From DATFVJ01 sp963820395 (lineage in GTDB: Bacteria; Actinomycetota; Actinomycetes; Streptosporangiales; Streptosporangiaceae): a stretch of 64,000 nt of DNA. The notes below the pieces were generated by a model, which saw only the letters and a program-made list of their open reading frames with translations, was not told where the DNA came from and ran no database searches. The first letter of the stretch is position 1. Each line of letters starts with the position of its first letter. Where the stretch lies: NCBI GenBank assembly GCA_963820395.1, contig CAWGAE010000020.1, positions 372,001 to 436,000 on the forward strand, in the 5' to 3' direction. Below, piece after piece: positions 53,873-64,000 of the stretch. Made by a program: the position numbers and the translations under genes.

Positions 53873-54679
53873 ATGAAAAGTTACCGGGACTTCGTGCTGG
53901 CTGAGTTCGCGGCGCACCCGGGCCGGCTGCTGGCCGGCGCGCTGTTTGTCGTGGCATCGGTAGTCGGGATCAGCGCGTACCACCACTACTACCAGCACCC
54001 GGTGGTACAGCAGCTGAAACCGGTGGTGATCATCAGTCGCCCGCCGCCGCGTGTTAAATACCGGGCGGGACCGACCCCGCTGGCACCGCCGGCGGTCATC
54101 CCGGCGCCGTCGCCGCTGCCAATCCAGGCCGCGTCAGCCGACCCTCAACCGCTGCCACTCGAGCTGCCGCCGTCATCGTCTGTACCGCCGTCACCCTACG
54201 TTGTGCCGCCGTCATCGTCTGTGCCGCCGCCACACCTGCTACCGCCGTCATCGTCTGTGCCGCCGTCATCGTCTGTGCCGCCGTCATCGTCTGTGCCGCC
54301 GCCACACCTGCTACCGCCGTCATCGTCTGTGCCGCCGTCATCGTCTGTGCCGCCGTCATCGTCTGTGCCGCCGCCACACCTGCTACCGCCGTCATCGTCT
54401 GTGCCGCCGTCATCGTCTGTGCCGCCGTCATCGTCTGCGACGCCGCCACACCTGCTACCGCCATCACCCTCTGTGCCGCCGTCACCCTCGATGCCGCCAT
54501 CGCACCTGCCGTCACCCTCGATGCCGCCACACCTGCCGCCGTCACCCTCGATGCCGCCATCACACCTGCCGTCACCCTCGATGCCGCCATCACCCCCGCT
54601 ACCGCCGTCACCGATATCGCCGTCGGTGCCGCCGCCAGCGTCATCACCATCCGCGCCATCGCTGCCGGCATCGGCTTAG
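53873..54679 (+). CDS. membrane-anchored proline/serine-rich repeat protein, 268 aa
   Basis: It has a short cytoplasmic start (MKSYRDFVLAEFAAHPG), one transmembrane helix (RLLAGALFVVASVVGISAY) and about 200 residues of Pro/Ser-rich repeats: PPSSSV units, PPHLL breaks, later PPSPSM. The outer part should be extended and could span or bind the cell wall. There is no catalytic domain. The repeats derive from a 72-bp macro-unit and 18-bp units. The ribosome site is weak, so expression is uncertain. I do not recognise a family. Confidence 0.6.
   Translation: MKSYRDFVLAEFAAHPGRLLAGALFVVASVVGISAYHHYYQHPVVQQLKPVVIISRPPPRVKYRAGPTPLAPPAVIPAPSPLPIQAASADPQPLPLELPPSSSVPPSPYVVPPSSSVPPPHLLPPSSSVPPSSSVPPSSSVPPPHLLPPSSSVPPSSSVPPSSSVPPPHLLPPSSSVPPSSSVPPSSSATPPHLLPPSPSVPPSPSMPPSHLPSPSMPPHLPPSPSMPPSHLPSPSMPPSPPLPPSPISPSVPPPASSPSAPSLPASA
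54221..54436. repeat. 72-bp macro-repeat, three copies, built of 18-bp units
   Basis: Copies begin at 54221, 54293 and 54365, and a diverged fourth begins at 54437. Each encodes PPPHLLPPSSSVPPSSSVPP plus SSSV. The basic unit CCGTCATCGTCTGTGCCG encodes PSSSVP. Confidence 0.9.
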
Positions 54680-55254
54680 CGGCAACGAGGACGCGAATCC
54701 CCGTCAGGCTCGCTTCCTGCTGTGATCAAGTTCGCGCGTGTCCCGCGATAGGGCTTCCGCAGCGTCTGGCAAGACGTCCCATTCATCGCCCTTGATGGGT
54801 TGGTAGCAACGAAGGGCGGCCGTAGGGCCGGAAGCAAGGCGAGATGCCCGGCGGTGCCACACCGGCCGCTCCGGACGGCTGGGCCCGCGCGGCCGGGCTG
54901 CCGAAGCCAGAGCCGGGTGGCGGGCAGCGCCAGCGCGGCCACATAGGCTTGGTAACCTGGTGTGCGTCCGTTAACCCCGGCGCGGATGGGCCTGGTTGGC
55001 CGGGACGCCTACGAAGATCGTAACAAGCCGGTGACCTGCGGTGGATGCTGAGGGCCATGTCCTCAACACGTTGTGCCGTAGCCCCACGACCCTGGTCCCG
55101 GGATACATGGACCTTCGGCCCTGGCCGGCAGCCGGGATCCGGGTCACATTTGTGTTGCATTGACCCTTCGCCGTAGTCAATCCGCCAGGCGGTCTGTCCC
55201 TGTGGACGCGGATCGTTTGCCGCACCCCTACTAATCGCATGCAAGGAGACGGCG
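54680..55254. other. 575-bp leader region of pckG
   Basis: No gene is supported. TTGCATTGACCCTTCGCCGTAGTCAAT (about 55154-55180) contains a TTGACC-like -35 candidate upstream of pckG. No riboswitch is recognised. Confidence 0.4.
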
Positions 55255-57069
55255 ATGACCAGCGTAGGACTCGACCATGGACGATCAGAGACAAGCCACG
55301 CGGAGCTAGCCGACTGGGTTCGCAGTATGGCTGAGTTGACCAAGCCAGAGAAGGTTGTCTGGTGTGATGGCTCGGATGGTGAGTGGGAGCGTTTGACCAG
55401 CCTCCTGATAGACCACGGGACATTCACGCGACTGAACCCGAAGATTCGCCCAAACAGCTTCTACTGCGTCTCCGACCCGAGTGACGTGGCACGCGTCGAG
55501 AACCGCACCTTCATCTGCTCGGAGAAGGAGGACGACGCCGGGCCGACCAACAACTGGATCGCTCCCGATGAGATGCGCAAGACCTTCGCGGAAGTCTTCG
55601 ATGGCTGTATGCGTGGCCGTACCATGTACGTGGTCCCGTTCTGCATGGGGCCGCTGGGTGGCAGCATTTCCCAGCTTGGCGTTGAGCTTACCGACTCGCC
55701 GTACGTGGTGGTGTCGATGCGGATCATGACGAGGATGGGGACACCGGCACTGCGGTGGATCGAGGAGCGCGGTTCGTTCGTCCGTGCCGTCCACTCGGTG
55801 GGTGCTCCTCTGGAGCCTGGCCAGGCGGACGTACCCTGGCCGTGCAACAAGACGAAGTACATTTCGCACTTCCCGGAGACGCGGGAGATATGGTCCTACG
55901 GCTCCGGGTATGGGGGAAACGCGCTGCTCGGCAAGAAGTGCTACGCCCTTCGCATCGGCTCGGTGATGGCGCGCGATGAGGGATGGATGGCCGAGCACAT
56001 GCTCATCCTCAAGATCACCCCGCCCAGCGGTGACGCCAAGTACATCGCGGCAGCGTTCCCGTCCATGTGCGGCAAGACTAATCTCGCCATGCTCCAGCCC
56101 ACTGTCCCCGGCTGGAAAGCCGAGACTGTCGGCGACGACATCGCCTGGATGCGTTTCGGCGAGGATGGGCGACTGTATGCGATCAACCCAGAGGCCGGAT
56201 TCTTCGGCGTCGCGCCCGGAACCGGTGCACACACCAACGCCAACGCGATCGCGACGCTGTGGGGCAACAGCATCTTCACCAACGTGGCCCTCACCGACGA
56301 CGGCGACGTGTGGTGGGAGGGCCTGACCAAACAGCCCCCCGCCCATCTGACCGACTGGAAGGGCCGGGACTGGACTCCAGATTCGCCCGAGCCTGCCGCG
56401 CACCCCAATGCCCGTTTCACCACCCCGGCCGCCCAGTGCCCGATCATCGCACCGGAATGGGACGACCCGAAGGGTGTGCCGATCTCGGCGATCCTGTTCG
56501 GTGGCCGGCGCGCGACCGCCGTGCCGCTCGTCACTGAATCCTTCGACTGGGCCCATGGCGTATTCCTCGGCGCAAACGTTTCCTCGGAGAAGACTGCGGC
56601 CGCCGAGGGCAAGGTCGGTGAGCTGCGTTATGACCCATTCGCGATGTTGCCGTTCTGTGGTTATAACATGGGCGACTACTTCGCTCACTGGCTGGAGATC
56701 GGCCGCTCCACGGACGCCAGCAAGCTGCCGCGGATCTACTACGTCAACTGGTTCCGCAAGGATGCGAACGGCAAGTTCCTGTGGCCAGGCTTCGGCGACA
56801 ACAGCCGCGTCCTGAAGTGGATCGTGGAACGACTCTCCGGCGAGGCCGGGGCCACCCGGAGCCCGATCGGCAACCTTCCGACTCCGGAAGCACTCGACAC
56901 CGACGGCATGGACATCTCCGAAAGCGACCTCGACGTCTTGCTCTCCGTCGACACCGAAGCCTGGAAACGAGAGGCGGCGCTTATCCCCGACCACTTGCGC
57001 ACCTTCGGCGAGCACTTGCCCAGCGAACTCTGGGACATGTACCAGGGCCTCCTCGACCGCCTCGGCTGA
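55255..57069 (+). CDS. pckG: phosphoenolpyruvate carboxykinase (GTP)
   Basis: This is a full-length 604-aa GTP-dependent PEPCK, which converts oxaloacetate plus GTP to PEP and CO2 for gluconeogenesis. Visible sites are the substrate loop TMYVVPFCMGPLGGSISQLG, the P-loop AAFPSMCGKTNLAMLQP with the reactive Cys, the metal site TVGDDIAWMRFGEDGRLYAI, GVAPGTGAHTNANA, and the guanine-binding AMLPFCGYNMGDYFAHWLEI. ATG 55255 has AAGGAGA 6-12 bp upstream. It is monocistronic, with a terminator hairpin 67 bp downstream. Confidence 0.97.
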   Translation: MTSVGLDHGRSETSHAELADWVRSMAELTKPEKVVWCDGSDGEWERLTSLLIDHGTFTRLNPKIRPNSFYCVSDPSDVARVENRTFICSEKEDDAGPTNNWIAPDEMRKTFAEVFDGCMRGRTMYVVPFCMGPLGGSISQLGVELTDSPYVVVSMRIMTRMGTPALRWIEERGSFVRAVHSVGAPLEPGQADVPWPCNKTKYISHFPETREIWSYGSGYGGNALLGKKCYALRIGSVMARDEGWMAEHMLILKITPPSGDAKYIAAAFPSMCGKTNLAMLQPTVPGWKAETVGDDIAWMRFGEDGRLYAINPEAGFFGVAPGTGAHTNANAIATLWGNSIFTNVALTDDGDVWWEGLTKQPPAHLTDWKGRDWTPDSPEPAAHPNARFTTPAAQCPIIAPEWDDPKGVPISAILFGGRRATAVPLVTESFDWAHGVFLGANVSSEKTAAAEGKVGELRYDPFAMLPFCGYNMGDYFAHWLEIGRSTDASKLPRIYYVNWFRKDANGKFLWPGFGDNSRVLKWIVERLSGEAGATRSPIGNLPTPEALDTDGMDISESDLDVLLSVDTEAWKREAALIPDHLRTFGEHLPSELWDMYQGLLDRLG

Positions 57070-57135
57070 GCTGCGGCACCTTCGCCGTATCCCGGCCAGG
57101 TTTGGTCGTGCCGAGGTGCGGAGCGACGGTGGCAT

Positions 57136-57172
57136 CCTGCACCGCACCTGACTTTGGCGGGTGCGGTGCAGG
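57136..57172 (+). terminator. strong hairpin terminator of pckG
   Basis: CCTGCACCGCACC (57136-57148) pairs perfectly with GGTGCGGTGCAGG (57160-57172) across an 11-nt loop. GTGTTTGC follows. A 13-bp stem directly after pckG supports intrinsic termination. Confidence 0.8.
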
Positions 57173-57936
57173 GTGTTTGCGTCACTGGCCCCAGACGCTC
57201 CGATCCTGGTGGCCGGGACACTGCGGCGACGATCAACCTCGATGACCCCCTCTCGTGACGATGCAGGGGTCTCCGGGCTGCTCACCGGCCCTTCCGGCGC
57301 GGCCGGTGCGAACTGCTGCGGGCGACGACAGGTGGGCTCCCATCTCGACACGTTGAGCGAATGCCCGGCGCCGTCGATCCGACATGCACCCGCTGGCCAG
57401 GGCTCCTGATGGAGCGCGACTACGGCCGTGCTTCGCAACGATCGTCGGTCAGGCGACATCGCTGACCAAGCGTGGATGCTCCTGGCTCTAGGTCAGCGAT
57501 CCTGGCACGGATGAGCCGGCTCGACCTGTGCGATTGCAGGCTCCCACGCCGCGCACAACGACGCGGTGCCAGCCGCTTCACGTGCGTTCCATCCAACTGG
57601 CACCAGGGTCGACCTGCTTGAGGCAGGTTTCGATCGCCTGTCATGCCCACGACGACTAACGATGGGGAATGACTGCCCCGAGGCTCGAGGCGGATCACCA
57701 CGACGTCAGCAGTGGATCATCTCGACGGGCGCGACGCTTGCGAGAGCAGGCCCTGCTGGCGGCGCGAGGAGCTCGCGTTGCCGCAGGCCGGACCACGAGT
57801 GGGACACCGGGGGCACTGCGTGCCGGCGATGTCCGCACTCACCCCAGGTGACCGCATTCCTCCACGAATCACCGCCACCGTCACTAGTTGGAGGTTTCCT
57901 GGCAGCCATCAGCCACCCCTCTGGCATCATCGATGC
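57173..57936. other. 764 bp without a supported gene
   Basis: Several short frames are open in the GC-rich sequence but none has family motifs or a ribosome site. The segment probably holds decayed sequence and the promoter of the FHA gene. Confidence 0.4.
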
Positions 57937-58386
57937 GTGACTAGCCTCGGCGTCGACCGCCTCGCACGAACCGCCTACGAAGCCCACCGCGGCGCCCACC
58001 CCGCGTCTCTCCCGCCGTGGGAAGAGGTCACCGAGCAGGAGCAGCAAGCCTGGAGAGCCGCCGTGTCCGCCGTCGCCGGCCAGACCGGTATCACCCTTCC
58101 CGAGGTGGCCGTCACACAGTCCCTGCTCATCCAGGCCGGAGACCAGCGCCACATCTTCCACGCCGACTTCACGGCCGGGCGCGAGGGCACACTCGCCATC
58201 AGCGACGACTTCGCCTCCAGCCACCACGCCCGCTTCACCACCGCCCACGGCCTCTGGTACGTCGAAGACCTCGGCTCAACCAACGGCACCTGGCTCAACA
58301 GACGCCGTATCCACGGAACCCAGCGGCTGAAGAAGGGCGACAAGATCAAGATCGGGCGCACCGTCATGACCGTGGTGTCGGCATGA
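57937..58386 (+). CDS. FHA-domain protein with helical N-terminal domain, 149 aa
   Basis: The N-terminal 60 residues are helical (DRLARTAYEAHRGAHPASLP, PWEEVTEQEQQAWRAAVSAV) and resemble short domains found in actinobacterial phage-type and regulatory proteins. The C-terminal FHA domain reads LAISDDFASSHHARFTTAHG and VEDLGSTNGTWLNRRRIHG, with the phosphopeptide-binding Ser/His and Asn. It lacks a membrane anchor. GTG 57937 is the first start in frame. It overlaps the next small gene by ATGA, so the two are coupled. Confidence 0.75.
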   Translation: MTSLGVDRLARTAYEAHRGAHPASLPPWEEVTEQEQQAWRAAVSAVAGQTGITLPEVAVTQSLLIQAGDQRHIFHADFTAGREGTLAISDDFASSHHARFTTAHGLWYVEDLGSTNGTWLNRRRIHGTQRLKKGDKIKIGRTVMTVVSA

Positions 58387-58629
58387 GCGATATTCCGACC
58401 TACATCCAAGCCACGCGGCACAATCACGCCAGGCGAGATCGTCACCAACGCCGTGCCGGAGCTGATCACAACCCTGGGCGGCCCGGACAGTGGGCGGCTG
58501 ACGCACGCGCAGATGGAAGAGCAGCTGATCGCGCTCTCGCGGGAGCTGATGCGCGCTTTGCACCAGGACTCGCCGGACCTGCGTGCGGTGCGGGAGCAGC
58601 GCCGCGGCGTGTTCAACAGGGGCGAGTAG
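58383..58629 (+). CDS. small helical protein coupled to the FHA gene (apparent +1 frameshift)
   Basis: ATG 58383 (SDIPTYIQATR) runs into a second frame near 58415, which continues TITPGEIVTNAVPELITTLG, THAQMEEQLIALSRELMRAL and VREQRRGVFNRGE to the stop at 58627. Corrected length is about 81 residues, highly helical and acidic. I do not recognise the family. Its coupling suggests it works with the FHA protein, possibly as phosphorylated partner; it contains several Thr near the N-terminus. Confidence 0.5.
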
Positions 58630-58726
58630 CTCCGTTGAAAGGTGTGTTGCGGTTGCGTGGTTCCGGGCCAGCGCTCACGCGTCAGCGCTCGGCCGCTGGT
58701 CCTTGCGATGTGGCACGATTTCGCAG

Positions 58727-59162
58727 GTGACCAGCAGACCCGCCGCGGCGCAGCACTTGTGCGACCTCGCGCGGCTGCGCGGCGCGCCGCGACCGGATCG
58801 ACCGGGAGTACGCGCAGCCGCTGGACGTCGAGGCACTCGGCCGCGGCGCACAAATGTCGGCCGGGCACCTCAGCCGCGAGTTCCGGCTCGCCTACGGCGA
58901 GTCGCCCTACGACTACCTCATGACGCGGCGCATCGAGTGCGCGATGGCGCTGCTGCGTCGTGGCGACCTCAGCGTCACCGCAGTCTGTTGCGCGGTCGGC
59001 TGCTCGTCGCTGGGCACCTTCAGCAGTGGCTTCACCGAACTGACACCCTCGGCTTCGAGGTCCGCAACGACGTCGCATACGGCGGGATGCGCTGGATCAC
59101 GATCGGCCCTCGCCGGCCGACCCGGCACGTCGATTTCCGGGCTTCCCGTTCGTCTTTAAGCT
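58727..59162 (+). pseudogene. AraC-family regulator remnant fused to a VOC fragment
   Basis: GTG 58727 starts an AraC-like DNA-binding protein (RPAAAQHLCDLARLRGA). An extra C near 58793 shifts the frame before IDREYAQPLDVEALGRGAQM. The two HTHs follow: SAGHLSREFRLAYGESPYDY and TAVCCAVGCSSLGTFSSGF. After the second HTH the sequence jumps into a VOC segment, LGFEVRNDVAYGGMRWITIG (59044-59106), in yet another frame, and stops. A deletion has therefore joined an araC gene to its downstream VOC gene. Confidence 0.7.
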
Positions 59163-59209
59163 CGACAAGACACACCGGGTCGATGTGACCCACGACTTCA
59201 GGAGTGACC

Positions 59210-59566
59210 ATGACCGGCTCTTCCACCCAGGGAATCAAGACCGTGCTGCATCCCGTGTCCGACCTGGCGACGGCCAAGGCGGTGTATGCCGCCCTGCTCG
59301 GCGTCCGGCCGCAGACCGACGGGTCCTACTACGTCGGCTTCGAGGCCGAGGGCCAGCACATCGGCCTGGTGCCGGGCGGTGGACCGCAGGGCATGACCTC
59401 GCCGGTGGCCTACTGGCACGTGCCGGACATCGAGGCGAAGCTGGCCGAGGTGACCGCTGCTGGTGCCACCGTGAAGGAGCCCGTGCGCGACGTAGGTGGC
59501 GGCCGCCTGGTGGCCACCGTCACCGACCCCGATGGCAACGTCCTCGGGCTGCTTCAGGACCGATGA
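59210..59566 (+). CDS. VOC (glyoxalase-like) protein, 118 aa
   Basis: This is a single intact VOC domain: VLHPVSDLATAKAVYAALLG, YVGFEAEGQHIGLVPGG, YWHVPDIEAKLAEVTAAG and VATVTDPDGNVLGLLQDR. A metal-binding His (GQHIGL) and Glu positions are partly kept. ATG 59210 has CAGGAG 7 bp upstream. It is probably the second VOC gene of an AraC-VOC-VOC locus whose first two members are decayed. It overlaps the PPOX pseudogene start by ATGA. Confidence 0.85.
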   Translation: MTGSSTQGIKTVLHPVSDLATAKAVYAALLGVRPQTDGSYYVGFEAEGQHIGLVPGGGPQGMTSPVAYWHVPDIEAKLAEVTAAGATVKEPVRDVGGGRLVATVTDPDGNVLGLLQDR

Positions 59567-60017
59567 GTGTCGACCCGTCGCTCCCGCCCCCAGCGTCGTC
59601 GCGACACCGAGCATCGGCTCACCCACGACAAAGACGTCTAGGTGGCCAGTGCCTCGGCGCACGGTGCGCCGTATCTGGTACCCCTGTCCTTCGACTGGGA
59701 CGGGTGAACCGCTGCTAGTGGCCAGGCCGACGGACAGTCCCACCGACAGGAACCTGGCAACCACCCGAACCGTTCGGCTGGGGCTGGGCCACACCCACGA
59801 CGTGTCCATGATCGATGGCGAAGTCGAGATCCTCGAGATCGACGCGCTGCCGCAGCAGCGGGGTGCCCGGTTCGCGGCGGGCACCGGCTTCGACCCGCGT
59901 GCGCTAGCCACGCGGTACCGCTGGTTCCGCATCTCCCCGCGCCGCATCCAAGCTTGGCGCGAGGTGAACGAGATGCCCGACCGCGAGCTGATGCGCGACG
60001 GCCGCTGCTTGGTCTGA
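59563..60017 (+). pseudogene. pyridoxamine 5'-phosphate oxidase/F420-dependent (PPOX) family protein, broken
   Basis: Segments in different frames match PPOX-fold proteins: RLTHDKDV, VASASAHGAPYLVPLSFDWD, then EPLLVARPTDSPTDRNLATT, RLGLGHTHDVSMIDGEVEIL and RFRISPRRIQAWREV-like WFRISPRRIQAWREVNEMPD. A TAG stands at 59638-59640 where relatives have Trp (VWVAS). One extra G near 59702 shifts the frame, and an earlier shift follows the start. The combination of nonsense and shifts suggests a true pseudogene. Confidence 0.7.
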
Positions 60018-60294
60018 CGCCTTGGCCTGGCGCGGCGTGGCCGGGGCCCAGAGGCTCCACGGGCCGAAGCGGCGTGGATGCCTTGGTTCTTGCGCCGAGC
60101 GCGACGTCGGCCAGCGTCAGCCGGACGGGCGTCGCGCCACCCCGGCCGACACCGCCGATCAGGCATACAGCGGACCGTTGCCGCGACCGCGCCGGCGAAG
60201 GAGAACCAGACGTGCTGCTCGAAGCTGGTCAGATCGAGCCAGGCGACGCCGACGGAGACCGCGAAGGCGGCCCCGCCTAACAGATGGAGACACG
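60018..60294. other. 277-bp spacer upstream of the UvrA-like gene
   Basis: The frame of the UvrA-like gene stays open through this spacer but encodes only Arg/Pro-rich text, so it is taken as noncoding. No promoter is evident. Confidence 0.4.
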
Positions 60295-62685
<2,391 letters not shown>

Positions 62686-62800
62686 CCGAGGCCCTCGCGG
62701 ACACCGTGAGAAGAGTTCTCTCATCTGTTTCGACTCGTCCCACTCGACAGCCGATACGGCGTGTTCACGACGGTAGCGACCGCGAGTCCGGCCGCGTTCG

Positions 62801-62896
62801 TCACTGCCACCGCGACCACCCGGCACGCCCGCCCAGCAGGCCGAAGATGAGCACCCCGGCGGCGGCGCAGGCCAGCGTGACCAGCAGATACGCCAC
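62801..62896 (-). CDS. possible 31-residue membrane peptide
   Basis: GTG 62896 starts VAYLLVTLACAAAGVLIFGL followed by LGGRAGWSRWQ and a stop. This is one hydrophobic helix with a basic end. AGG precedes the start directly, which is too close for a good ribosome site. It could equally be the end of a decayed gene. Confidence 0.25.
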   Translation of the reverse strand: MAYLLVTLACAAAGVLIFGLLGGRAGWSRWQ

Positions 62897-62967
62897 CCTA
62901 AAGGGGCTACCGGGGGGTGTGACACGCCAATGTAGGTGCTCGGAGTCTGGGCTGGTCGCGGACTAGT

Positions 62968-62990
62968 CTGGTTGTGGATCAAACAACCAG
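62968..62990. repeat. 8-bp inverted repeat upstream of the DUF6788 fragment
   Basis: CTGGTTGT and ACAACCAG flank the 7-nt loop GGATCAA, 11 bp before the TTG start. It may be an operator or an element end. Confidence 0.5.
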
Positions 62991-63001
62991 GCGGGGGAGT
63001 C

Positions 63002-63215
63002 TTGACCAGTCCGCTGCTGGCCGAGCTGGAGGCTCGCCGGGCGCGGCTGTTTGAGCGGCTTGGCCGCGGTGGGTGACTTCCGGCGTGGCAGCATCAGCGA
63101 GAACTGGCGGCGGTGCGGCAAGCCTTCGTGCCGGCGCTGTGCCGGGCCGGGCAGCCGGGGGCACGGTCCGCGGTGGCGGGACGTCACCCCCGTCCGGAAG
63201 ACTCGGTTCCGGTAG
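63002..63215 (+). pseudogene. DUF6788-type transposon-associated protein, truncated
   Basis: TTG 63002, with GGGGGAG 5 bp upstream, starts LAELEARRARLFERLG. After a one-base shift near 63060 the sequence reads AAVGDFRRGSISENWRRCGK and GHGPRW, the conserved core of DUF6788 proteins that accompany transposases. It stops at 63215, well before the family's helical C-terminus. Confidence 0.65.
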
Positions 63216-63388
63216 CCGCCGGCGGGTGAGCACCCAAACGACACCCCGGACTCCGAGTTCTTGGGTGATACCGTGCCCCACCGGTGGCCGGGAGGATAGA
63301 CCGCTGATGGGGTGGCGTGCCCGGCCTTGGTGGGCCGTGAGCACGGTATCCATTAGGGCGCTGGTGGTTCTCCCGCAGGCTGCCGACC

Positions 63389-64000
63389 GTGACAGATCCG
63401 AGCGCGAGAGGGCAGGAGTTGCTGTTCATCGGGATGACTGGGCCGAAGATCACCACGACGTGTGCCTGCAGGATGCTGCCGGGCGGCTGCTGGCGGCCAG
63501 GCGGCTGCCCGAGGGGGTGGCCGGGATCGCGCGGCTGCACGAACTGGTCGCCGGGCACCTGGACGGCGATGACCCGGGGCAGGTGGTGCTGGCGATCGAG
63601 ACGGACCGCGGGCCGTGGGTGCGGGCCCTGGCGGCGGGCTACCGGGTGTTCGCGGTCAACCCGAAGCAGGCGGCGCGGCACCGGGAGGCGGTGGCGGTGA
63701 CCGGGCAAGAAGGACGACACCTTCGATGCGGGCGCGCTGGCGGACATGGTGGCGCGGCGAGCGTGACCGCGTCCGCCGCCGTGATCGCCGTGCTGAACGA
63801 GCAGAGATCAAGAAGATGGAAGCCACGGTGGGGTCGCTTTTTCGCCGCCACCCTGATGTCGGCGTCTAACCTCAGCCAGCCCGGCATCGGGTGACCACAG
63901 GCGCCCGGATGCCCGGCGAGTTCGGCGACGCGCCCGGCCGCTACGCCGATGCCAAGGCACGCCACAACTACGCCGGCACCTCGCCGGCCTCGCCGCTGAC
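63389..64000 (+). mobile_element. IS110-family transposase, decayed and running off the window
   Basis: GTG 63389 starts GQELLFIG. After a shift near 63432 comes DDWAEDHHDVCLQDAAGRLL (DEDD-domain start), VVLAIETDRGPWVRALAAGY and FAVNPKQAARHREAVAV. After another shift comes KKDDTFDAGALADMV and a stop. The middle of the gene is missing. From about 63790 the C-terminal Transposase_20 part follows: IKKMEATVGSLFRRHPD, GARMPGEFGDAPGRYADAKA and RHNYAGTSPASPL, continuing past 64000. It is inactive as it stands. Confidence 0.8.

Noticed and set aside
55013..55031. 16S rRNA 3'-end-like string GATCGTAACAAG
   Set aside because: Only about ten bases match and the surrounding sequence has no rRNA similarity.
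60022..60294. 91-codon N-terminal extension of the UvrA-like protein
   Set aside because: It is Arg/Pro-rich without family similarity, and a good ribosome site precedes ATG 60295.

Overview
The window is GC-rich actinobacterial DNA. Start codons are often GTG or TTG, and the gene content is that of a mycelial or soil actinomycete: a proteasome activator (Bpa/PafE), polyprenol-phosphomannose-type mannosyltransferases, an F420/PPOX-type oxidoreductase remnant, SSI-type inhibitor and FHA/PknB signalling. The tRNA-Leu - fhaA - fhaB - pstP - rodA - pbpA - pknA - pknB - sortase - crgA - rhomboid - cyclophilin - DUF5324 order is the conserved cell-wall and division block that lies near dnaA/oriC in Streptomyces and relatives. 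I infer a Streptomycetales/Streptosporangiales-like organism; the sequence alone does not give a genus.

Layout. 0.3-5.3 kb: a lipoprotein, then a minus-strand sugar ABC importer (binding protein, ATPase, permease) and a cupin remnant. 5.8-8.0 kb: a compact three-gene redox operon (haem-type ferric-reductase membrane protein, NuoF-like flavoprotein, small ferredoxin). 8.5-11.1 kb: MntP-type Mn exporter, VOC protein, membrane-anchored YVTN beta-propeller. 11.3-15.8 kb: accessory DNA with two tandem epoxide hydrolases plus a third fragment, a tRNA-Ile 3' half (probable att scar), a VOC operon, the last third of a tyrosine integrase and an intact tRNA-Ser. 16.4-34.2 kb: housekeeping and cell-envelope genes (MinD/ParA-like ATPase, quinone oxidoreductase, bpa, pheA, a three-gene mannosyltransferase operon, STAS/anti-sigma pair around an arginine deiminase, a MarR-controlled polysaccharide-type ABC exporter, a PAS/GAF histidine kinase, an SSI-like lipoprotein, a Fpg/Nei glycosylase).

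34.5-48.2 kb: the division and cell-wall signalling block. It works as a unit: PknA/PknB phosphorylate, PstP dephosphorylates, FhaA/FhaB read phosphothreonine, RodA/PbpA polymerise septal or lateral peptidoglycan, CrgA recruits, sortase anchors. Nearly every long gene between 34.7 and 51.5 kb carries one or more apparent single-base frameshifts (16 by my count, 13 of them +1), while about 25 genes in the first 34 kb have none. I read this mainly as a local sequence-quality problem.

48.2-55 kb: a 31-unit 15-bp minisatellite, a frameshifted ATP-dependent DNA ligase (LigB), remnants of an aldo/keto reductase and a serine hydrolase, an aquaporin, and a proline-rich repeat protein. 55.2-64 kb: GTP-dependent PEP carboxykinase with a clear terminator, an FHA-domain gene pair, decayed AraC/VOC/PPOX genes around one intact VOC gene, a UvrA-like ABC ATPase of the drug-resistance type, and at the right edge a decayed DUF6788/IS110 insertion element running off the window.
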